Below, one piece after another: positions 15,223-20,334 of a stretch of 22,547 nucleotides of DNA; position 1 is the stretch's first letter, and the number at the start of each line of letters is the position of its first letter. The notes beneath the pieces were generated by a model. The model did not search any database, was not told the DNA's origin, and saw only the letters and a list, made by a program, of their open reading frames with translations. Position numbers and translations under genes: made by a program. The stretch is from CAZOOA01 sp964581355 (GTDB taxonomy: Bacteria > Bacillota > Dethiobacteria > DTU022 > UBA8154): positions 1 through 22,547 of the forward strand of contig CAZOOA010000050.1 of the NCBI GenBank assembly GCA_964581355.1, in the 5' to 3' direction.

Positions 15223-15362
15223 TTGTAAATGCTCAGAGTTATTTTCAAGCACTGCATTGTGAGGGTTCTGGCGCTTCCTGAGCAAAGCGTAGGACCAAGT
15301 GGGAAAGCCCCAAAGCCGTGTCATGCTTCGCGTAGTGTGGCTCAATGGCTGAGCACTTACAA
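15223..15362. repeat. 140-bp inverted-repeat-bounded element, possible structured RNA
   Basis: The ends are TTGTAAATGCTCAG (15223-15236) and CTGAGCACTTACAA (15349-15362), a 14-bp inverted repeat with one mismatch. Inside, CATTG/CAATG (15343-15347 with 15255-15259) and GCGAAGC/GCTTTGC (15325-15331 with 15282-15288, minus-strand spelling) nest in order. The one imperfect pair in each of the outer and inner helices is G-U if the minus strand is the RNA, and A-C if the plus strand is, so a minus-strand RNA is slightly favoured. Long open frames across it look spurious. It matches no riboswitch or small RNA that I recognise. A MITE-like repeat, a 6S-like RNA or an unknown RNA are all possible. Confidence 0.5.
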
Positions 15363-15391
15363 AATAATTTAACTCTCCCCAGGGATAGAAA

Positions 15392-15427
15392 CCCTCCTTT
15401 CCGCAAAGAATAACAGGGAAAGGAGGG
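15392..15427 (+). promoter_or_regulatory. Hairpin sequestering a ribosome binding site
   Basis: CCCTCCTTTCC (15392-15402) and GGAAAGGAGGG (15417-15427) form a perfect 11-bp stem with a 14-base loop. The right arm contains the whole AGGAGG binding site (15421-15426) of the small gene starting at 15435, so the folded leader should block its translation. AGGG at 15381-15384 can pair instead with CCCT at 15392-15395, offering an alternative fold that would weaken the block. Read on the minus strand the stem is followed by TTTCT, so it could also act as a poor terminator. Confidence 0.6.
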
Positions 15428-15434
15428 ATATGTT

Positions 15435-15605
15435 TTGGCAAAAAAATATAACAAGGGTAGAACTCAAAAACCTAATTACAGTAAAAGAGGGATGACCAAC
15501 CCCCAGGTAGAAATCAGCCGGGAGCTTAACCCGGAAGAAAAAGACCGATCTTTGCAGGATAAGAGCATCTGCATGAACAAATCAAACAATAAAAACCAGT
15601 GCTAA
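15435..15605 (+). CDS. Unrecognised 56-residue hydrophilic protein
   Basis: A small frame read from TTG at 15435, eight bases after a perfect AGGAGG (15421-15426), ending at TAA 15605. The product is basic at the front (MAKKYNKGRTQKPNYSKRG), acidic in the middle (NPEEKDRS) and Asn/Lys/Gln-rich at the end (KSNNKNQC), with no hydrophobic segment. I do not recognise the family; its size and polar make-up recall minor spore proteins, but that is only a resemblance. An ATG at 15430 opens a different, 21-codon frame and is less likely. The gene is flanked by the hairpin-controlled leader and a strong hairpin terminator, which supports it being real. Confidence 0.55.
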   Translation: MAKKYNKGRTQKPNYSKRGMTNPQVEISRELNPEEKDRSLQDKSICMNKSNNKNQC

Positions 15606-15609
15606 CATA

Positions 15610-15642
15610 AAGAGGGCTTAGCCCCACAGGGAAAGCCCTCTT
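15610..15642. terminator. Hairpin terminator between small gene and SCP2 gene
   Basis: AAGAGGGCTT (15610-15619) and AAGCCCTCTT (15633-15642) form a perfect 10-bp stem with a 13-base loop. It starts five bases after the small gene stop and lies 45 bp from the end of the convergent SCP2 gene, so it can serve both. T-runs are modest on each side. Confidence 0.7.
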
Positions 15643-15687
15643 CTTAATGGTGTCACCTGTTTGTTTTTCTGACTGTTCTGCTGCTTT

Positions 15688-16002
15688 TTAGCCCAGCAGT
15701 GCCTGGAGCTTCATCGCCAGGGACATATCGCCTTTTACTTTAATTTTACCGGTCATGAAAGCCGTTGTTGGATTGAGACTTCCATCCAGAAGCTGGTTAA
15801 AGTCCGCCACTTCCATAGTAACCGTAATACTGGGGTTGTCATGCTGCCCATCTCCAAATTCAGCTTCCCCGTCTTTTACATCAATATAGAAGTTTCCTCC
15901 CCCGTCACCTGTAAGTTCAAACTGATAAACAGCCGTAACACCTTTCATTTTATCAGAATTGTATTTGTCCTTAATCGCTTCCATAATTTCTAAGTAAGAC
16001 AT
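15688..16002 (-). CDS. SCP2 sterol-carrier domain protein
   Basis: A 104-residue stand-alone SCP2 domain. The pattern YQFELTGDGGGNFYIDVKDGEAEFGDG, then PSITVTMEVADFNQLLDGSLNPTTAFMTGKIKVKGDMSLAMKLQALL is the classic fold, with its hydrophobic pocket at the C-terminal half. Such proteins bind fatty acids, acyl-CoAs or other lipids; bacteria lack sterols, so a lipid-carrier or sensor role is inferred. ATG at 16002 is chosen because AAGGAGGG lies five bases upstream; the frame extends to 16044 without a better site. It has a consensus promoter and a long leader of about 120 bases with several short inverted repeats. It is a single-gene unit. Confidence 0.93.
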   Translation of the reverse strand: MSYLEIMEAIKDKYNSDKMKGVTAVYQFELTGDGGGNFYIDVKDGEAEFGDGQHDNPSITVTMEVADFNQLLDGSLNPTTAFMTGKIKVKGDMSLAMKLQALLG

Positions 16003-16129
16003 ATAAACCCTCCTTGAATTGGTGAGTGTATACCTAAGAAACACATGACAGCATTATTGAAGCTGCTACCATCACCCCTTTCACGAAAAATATCCTTTAC
16101 ATTGTAAAAAGTTCACCTGGTCAAATACA

Positions 16130-16158
16130 ATTATAAAATACACGCACCATATTGTCAA
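16130..16158 (-). promoter_or_regulatory. Consensus vegetative promoter of the SCP2 gene
   Basis: On the minus strand TTGACA (16158-16153) and TATAAT (16135-16130) are separated by exactly 17 bp; both hexamers match the sigma-A consensus perfectly. Transcription should begin near 16124, leaving a leader of about 120 bases. Confidence 0.85.
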
Positions 16159-16280
16159 AACTTTTTTCAATATTAAAAAAGAAAAACCGGTCTATTAATA
16201 ACAAAAATCCAAGTCCGGCGGAATTGAAATTTAAAAATAGGATATGTTAAAAAAAAGCTCAGCAAGAGAGGAGATGCGGT

Positions 16281-16421
16281 ATGTCTGACGAGAGGCGGCC
16301 GGATCAGGCCAGAACAGTCAGCTATGCAGCCATCCGCTATGGTACATGGCTGTTAGGGTTGATAATAATTCTTTATTTTATTAGCCGTCACCTCTTTCCT
16401 TTTATCCGTTCCTTGTTTTAA
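16281..16421 (+). CDS. 46-residue single-pass membrane protein
   Basis: A small frame from ATG at 16281, with GAGAGGAG ending seven bases before it, to TAA at 16421. The N-terminal 15 residues are charged (MSDERRPDQARTV), followed by one membrane helix (YGTWLLGLIIILYFI) and a short basic tail (SRHLFPFIRSLF). I do not recognise the family; it may be a conserved small membrane protein of clostridia. It diverges from the SCP2 gene and its stop overlaps the end of the convergent 2H phosphoesterase gene by four bases. A TTGAAA at 16224 may be part of a promoter, but the -10 is unclear. Confidence 0.6.
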   Translation: MSDERRPDQARTVSYAAIRYGTWLLGLIIILYFISRHLFPFIRSLF

Positions 16422-16984
16422 ATCAGTCTATAAGTAGCAATAACACTCAGGGGTGGAAAACGAGGACTCCACAACTGCAGTTTTGTGATCTTGCAATCCA
16501 GGTTCAGGGGCATAATTTCAAGCAAATAGCAGGCCTCATAAAACTCCTCCACAGTCCATTCCCTGCGGGCAAAAATCGTGTTTACCAGGCTGATATGAAA
16601 ATCCCAATCCTCCATCGGGTTGGCTTCGATATTATTACTCTTCATGCGCAGATAAATCTCCCTGGTTATAGACTCCAGTTCAGGAGTGCTCTCCACGGAC
16701 AGATTCAGGGATTTAAAGGGGGGAGCGAAACAGCTGGAACCCTTGACTTTTATTGAAAAAGCTTTTTTCTTTGCCAGTATAATGTTCAAAAGAGCCACTG
16801 CTTTATCCAGGTCTGCTTGATTATCTGGATAGAGGATACCCAGGGTAAGATGTACAGGTGGATAAGGTTTCTCATATATGCCGTATCGCTCTGCGATTTC
16901 CTGCTGCAATCTACTGGCCCATCCTAATACTTCGCCCCGCGGCAAAGCTACCAGGTAATATGAGTTTTCTTTGATCTTTAGCAT
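16418..16984 (-). CDS. 2H phosphoesterase (2'-5' RNA ligase-like)
   Basis: A 188-residue protein of the 2H phosphoesterase superfamily. The two catalytic His-x-Thr/Ser tetrapeptides are visible: HLTL in PPVHLTLGILYP (about residue 45) and HISL in WDFHISLVNTIF (about residue 133). Family members cleave or form 2',5' or cyclic phosphodiester bonds in RNA or nucleotides; the actual substrate is unknown. ATG at 16984 is chosen over the TTG at 17017 because CAGGGGGA lies upstream. That site sits in a tight hairpin, CAGGG (16998-16994), loop, CCCTG (16990-16986), just before the start, which could dampen translation. An extended -10 box (17056-17051) lies upstream. The gene is convergent with the small membrane-protein gene. 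Confidence 0.85.
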   Translation of the reverse strand: MLKIKENSYYLVALPRGEVLGWASRLQQEIAERYGIYEKPYPPVHLTLGILYPDNQADLDKAVALLNIILAKKKAFSIKVKGSSCFAPPFKSLNLSVESTPELESITREIYLRMKSNNIEANPMEDWDFHISLVNTIFARREWTVEEFYEACYLLEIMPLNLDCKITKLQLWSPRFPPLSVIATYRLI

Positions 16985-17050
16985 GCAGGGTCCCCCTGTA
17001 AAAATGAAGCAAAGCAAACGTTAAGAGAAGTTTGTTCAAAGCGTGGTCGT

Positions 17051-17056
17051 ATTATA
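17051..17056 (-). promoter_or_regulatory. Extended -10 box for the 2H phosphoesterase gene
   Basis: On the minus strand TGTTATAAT is a consensus extended -10 (TATAAT at 17056-17051). No good -35 is seen at 17 bp. The predicted start near 17044 gives a leader of about 60 bases that includes the hairpin over the ribosome binding site. Confidence 0.5.
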
Positions 17057-17188
17057 ACAAACCTCAGAAAATACGGGGCAGTCGTTTATTTTAGAACGTT
17101 GTTGGTCCCAGTATCCAGAACATAATAATAGAAAACCGGTAAATAGTAACAGGCTCAACCAAAGATGGATCTGCCGAAATCAAAAAAA

Positions 17189-18184
17189 TTAGAATAACAG
17201 CAAGTGTAGCACTGTCCTGATACCAATCCCTACTGAAGCGCCCATCAGCGCTGGCTTAATCTGCCTCCCCACTTTAAGCCCGATGGCAGCATAGAGGGAA
17301 ATGGCAACGGGATCAATGGCGTGGATCCCCAGTCCAGCGATGCGGTTTAACTGCAGCGCCGTTAAGCTTCCTTCGCGCATCAGGTCCATGGTAATTCCCA
17401 TCATGGCCGTGCCACCTGCAAGGAATTTTGTCACAATGGGAAGAACTGCAATTCCAGGGATATTCACCTGGGTCAGTAACGGAGTTAACAATGTCTCCAG
17501 CAACTCGATTGCGCTGGTCACCCGTAAAATATTGACCACGAATAAGGAAAAAATCAAGATAGGTGCCGCTTTGACCCCAATCCAGAAACCTTCTTCAGCC
17601 CCGCCTAAAAGGCTTTTAAACACGTTGAGCCGGCCTCCGGAAGCTTGTCCAGGTCCCTGGCCTCCGGCCGCACTTTCATTTTCACCTTCCTGCCCCGTTA
17701 AAGAGTGATCCTGGTCATTTGCCTCTGCCTTACCCCGGGTATAATACTTTTTAGAAATCTTATGGGCGATCAACCCCGAGAGCAGACCCCCAGCAATGGA
17801 GGTTGCAAACACTACAGGCAGGTTTAACCCTTCTACAGCCAGGGGAAACGTTGCATTGGCCTGTGAAATGGTAAAAACAGCAGCCAAGGTTGCAGCAATA
17901 TTGGGACCTGTAATGTATTTATCCCTGTCCATCAACTTAACTGTGGCCACAGGGGCGGCAAAACTGATTAACAAGCACTGCAAAATAGCAAAGACGCCCA
18001 GACCGGGAAGTCCAAAGACCCGCAGCACAGGGGCAATGAATCCAGCAATCCGGTTCAATATTCCTGCATCTTCCAGCAACTTCATTATCCCCATCATGAC
18101 AACCATAATGGGGACAATGACATATAAAGCCAGCTCTATTCCCGACTCGCCGGACTCAAGGATCAAGTTAATCACTTGCTGCAA
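17189..18184 (-). CDS. Two-Gate-domain nucleoside-recognition membrane protein
   Basis: A 331-residue membrane protein with two Gate domains. The first (about 1-140) contains EDAGILNRIAGFIAPVLRVFGLPG and SFAAPVATVKLM; a hydrophilic linker of about 45 residues (KAEANDQDHSLTGQEG...GGQGPGQASGG) follows; the second (about 190-331) contains APILIFSLFVVNILRV and LAGGTAMMGITMDLM. It resembles SpmA/SpmB-type and related Gate proteins in which both halves are fused. The role is likely solute transport; the substrate is unknown. The start is TTG at 18184, with GAGGTGA four to five bases upstream. The FGLPG region closely matches the small Gate protein at 8304-8741, so this is probably a distant relative of that split pair. 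Confidence 0.82.
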   Translation of the reverse strand: MQQVINLILESGESGIELALYVIVPIMVVMMGIMKLLEDAGILNRIAGFIAPVLRVFGLPGLGVFAILQCLLISFAAPVATVKLMDRDKYITGPNIAATLAAVFTISQANATFPLAVEGLNLPVVFATSIAGGLLSGLIAHKISKKYYTRGKAEANDQDHSLTGQEGENESAAGGQGPGQASGGRLNVFKSLLGGAEEGFWIGVKAAPILIFSLFVVNILRVTSAIELLETLLTPLLTQVNIPGIAVLPIVTKFLAGGTAMMGITMDLMREGSLTALQLNRIAGLGIHAIDPVAISLYAAIGLKVGRQIKPALMGASVGIGIRTVLHLLLF

Positions 18185-18222
18185 AAAATCACCTCATTTG
18201 CTGAAAGATTAAATCAATATGG

Positions 18223-18238
18223 TTGTAAGTGCTCAGCC
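18223..18238. repeat. Exact 16-mer match to the end of the 15.2-kb element
   Basis: TTGTAAGTGCTCAGCC on the plus strand is identical to the minus-strand sequence at 15362-15347, the terminal inverted repeat of the 15223-15362 element plus two internal bases. It lies in the 164-bp gap between the COG1600 gene and the two-Gate gene. No second inverted-repeat arm was found here, so it may be a decayed copy, a shared regulatory site, or chance. Confidence 0.4.
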
Positions 18239-18348
18239 CTTTTAATATTACGCTACACTCCCCAAAGACAACCGGAGCCGATACCGGGAACCTTAAAAAT
18301 CCATTTTCAAACCGGGGATATAGACAAAAACAGATCGGAACTTGTCCA

Positions 18349-19149
18349 TTATTTCGGCACCTGGTATTCACAGGGCACATTGGTCTGACATTTACCACAG
18401 GCACTGTAGGGGTAACCGTAGGGTTCTCTTTCTTCTTTTAATGGATCCTGGATAAACAAATGCTGAAAACATACTTGCTTATCCTTTCCTTCGCTGGTAA
18501 TAGCACCGGATGGGCAGCGATCAATGCACATCCCGCAGGAACCTTCCATCAGTTCCGGACAGTATTCAAAAGGAGTGCTGTAGTCTTTTGGTGTGGGTTC
18601 CACCTTTAACGTGGTAATCACACTGCCGAACCGGCCCGCCATGCCCCTAACTGTAATCATGCCCCGGTTCAGACTAAACGTTCCCAAGCCCGCTACATAA
18701 GCAGCGTGTCTCTCCGACCAGTTGCTGGCAAGTTCATTGAAGTCGATGACCTTGCGCTCATCCAGCATGGGTGCGACCGCTTTTTCCCCAAAAGATTCTA
18801 TTTCTTTAATGATCAATTTTCTGATTTTGTCGTTAAAGGTCTCTCCCTGAAAACGGGAATGCAGCCATTCCATGGAGGCCTTGCCTTGGGTATGGTTGGA
18901 AGTTCGCACTTCTCTGGTAAACGGGAGAAAATAAGAGATGACCGAAACGGCCCCCGGCAGCCACTCTTCCGGCAGCATGAACTGCTCCCCGGCAATTTTT
19001 TCCTCTTTCATCTTCAAAAAAAGGGAATCGGCAGCAAACGCGGCACCAACTAAAGGTGGATCATAAAAAAGCCATTGTCCTGTAAATGAGTTGTCCGGAT
19101 CAGTTTGCACCTGTTTAGTTATCTTCTCCTGGAGTTGCTGTAAAAACAT
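18349..19149 (-). CDS. COG1600-type [4Fe-4S] protein, QueG-like but divergent
   Basis: A 266-residue protein related to epoxyqueuosine reductase (QueG). The core SERHAAYVAGLGTFSLNRGMIT, then GMAGRFGSVITTL, matches the QueG nucleotide-like region, and two iron-sulfur motifs follow: GSCGMCIDRCPSGAI and SACGKCQTNVPCEYQ. Points against a true QueG: it is much shorter, has no C-terminal HEAT repeats, the Asp-Ser-x-Pro-Val-Leu-Glu-Arg stretch that carries the catalytic Asp is LASNWSER here, the first cluster lacks the first Cys of CxxCxxCxxxCP (a Glu sits there; Cys occurs eight residues earlier), and the second is CxxC-x5-C. I call it an uncharacterised relative. The start is ATG at 19149, with AAAGGAG 12 bases upstream, which is long. 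It follows the DRTGG gene by 66 bp. Confidence 0.75.
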   Translation of the reverse strand: MFLQQLQEKITKQVQTDPDNSFTGQWLFYDPPLVGAAFAADSLFLKMKEEKIAGEQFMLPEEWLPGAVSVISYFLPFTREVRTSNHTQGKASMEWLHSRFQGETFNDKIRKLIIKEIESFGEKAVAPMLDERKVIDFNELASNWSERHAAYVAGLGTFSLNRGMITVRGMAGRFGSVITTLKVEPTPKDYSTPFEYCPELMEGSCGMCIDRCPSGAITSEGKDKQVCFQHLFIQDPLKEEREPYGYPYSACGKCQTNVPCEYQVPK

Positions 19150-19215
19150 GTTTACATCCAGCTCCTTTCATTTATAAACCGTAGCAACATACTCTCGAAC
19201 TGCCAAATAGACCCT

Positions 19216-20286
19216 CTAAACGCCTGACATGCCCAGCAAAGACCAAAGTGGAGTTAGCTCACAATACCTTTCAATGTTTTTTTGCGCCAGGTCCAGGGCC
19301 ACTTCGTTGTTTGGTTTAATCCGGTGGGAAACCGTATGGAGCTGTTCAATGGTATGGTATGTGTCAAAATGGACCAGGAGCACGGGCACTTTTTTCTCTT
19401 CCGCCTGGGAAAGGACTTTAACATTGGGATATAGACCGCCAGTTAAAACCAAGACTGAAGTACTGGTCTCCAGGGCCGTCAAAGCCATATCACTGCGATC
19501 CCCGCCTACAATTACAGCTTTATTGGGTGAACGCCGCAGGTATTTTAAAGCACCTTCGATGGTCATGGTCCCTACCACAATATCATCTACCCGTCGGTCC
19601 AGGTATTCCTCGCCGACCAAAAGCTCTCCGCCTAAGACGTCCAGGTATTCTTTAACGGTAGGTGAAGTTAGCTCCGGGGATGCCGGGATAACACCAATAA
19701 CAGGATGGTCCTGTCTTTCCATAATGGGTTTGTGAATTCCCCGGGCTTTTTCCAGGATCGGTGTAGGCACATTGTTAAAAATAGTGCCCAACACTTCCAC
19801 TCCCTGGCTTTTCAAGTAGCGATTGAAAAGTATGGCCCGGTCCAGGGCATAATCATTGTTAACGTTGGCAATAAATAAAGCTGAAGCATTAAGCTCCCTG
19901 GCCAGGGAAACATCGTCCATTTCCTGGCTGGAAAGAATGTACGGGTTCTTGGCCCCACCAACCAGCAAAAGATCCAGATCCTGGCATCTCATTTCTTCCA
20001 TGGCCTTCAGGAAAGATTCCCTGTATTGTTCCCGGCTCCGGGTGCTGGATAAATAAAGTGGCCCGACATTAAGTGGGGAAACACTGTCCAGACTGCAGGT
20101 AAGTCCCAAGACTTCTTTCAACAAGATGGCATCCTCATCCTCGTTTTGAGTAGGCCAGTGGGAAGAGCCGATAGGCTTTAAGTACCCCAGTTTGATTCCT
20201 TTCTTTTTCAAGAAGAGGGCCAAGCCTACGCCGACCGTTGTTTTCCCGCTTGCTTCCGTTCCCATTATATACAAAATTTTCACCAT
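19216..20286 (-). CDS. BioD-like/DRTGG protein (Pta N-terminal-like)
   Basis: A 356-residue protein built like the regulatory front part of long phosphotransacetylases. The N-terminal P-loop NTPase domain (residues 1-210) has GTEASGKTTVGVGLALFLKK, resembling BioD/CobQ-type enzymes. The C-terminal DRTGG domain (about 225-335) has GTMTIEGALKYLRRSPNKAV and VGGDRSDMALTALETSTSVL. The catalytic PTA domain is missing, so it is unlikely to transfer acetyl groups. It directly follows the ADP-forming acetate-CoA ligase gene (49-bp gap), so a regulatory role in acetate metabolism is inferred. The frame opens at GTG 20292; ATG at 20286, with AGAGG five bases upstream, is preferred. The neighbour downstream is the COG1600 gene. 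Confidence 0.85.
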   Translation of the reverse strand: MVKILYIMGTEASGKTTVGVGLALFLKKKGIKLGYLKPIGSSHWPTQNEDEDAILLKEVLGLTCSLDSVSPLNVGPLYLSSTRSREQYRESFLKAMEEMRCQDLDLLLVGGAKNPYILSSQEMDDVSLARELNASALFIANVNNDYALDRAILFNRYLKSQGVEVLGTIFNNVPTPILEKARGIHKPIMERQDHPVIGVIPASPELTSPTVKEYLDVLGGELLVGEEYLDRRVDDIVVGTMTIEGALKYLRRSPNKAVIVGGDRSDMALTALETSTSVLVLTGGLYPNVKVLSQAEEKKVPVLLVHFDTYHTIEQLHTVSHRIKPNNEVALDLAQKNIERYCELTPLWSLLGMSGV

Positions 20287-20334
20287 TAACACCTCTTCCT
20301 TAGCTATTAATTATCTTACCATGTCTGCTGCACA

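Noticed and set aside
15316..15341. Plus-strand hairpin GCCGTGT...GTGTGGC around TTCG
   Set aside because: Four consecutive G-U pairs and one mismatch make it weak; the minus-strand nested helices fit better.
15223..15430. Known riboswitch (c-di-GMP, cobalamin, SAM, fluoride, T-box) upstream of the small gene
   Set aside because: None of the conserved core strings I know for these classes is present.
15136..15454. Minus-strand open frames of 101 and 69 codons across the 15.2-kb region
   Set aside because: Their translations are Arg/Ser/Trp/Cys-rich without domain character, they have no good binding site, and they overlap the inverted-repeat element and the small-gene leader.
17189..17215. 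T-run after the two-Gate gene as a terminator
   Set aside because: Only a 4-bp stem (ACAG/CTGT) can be drawn before it, so no stable hairpin supports it.
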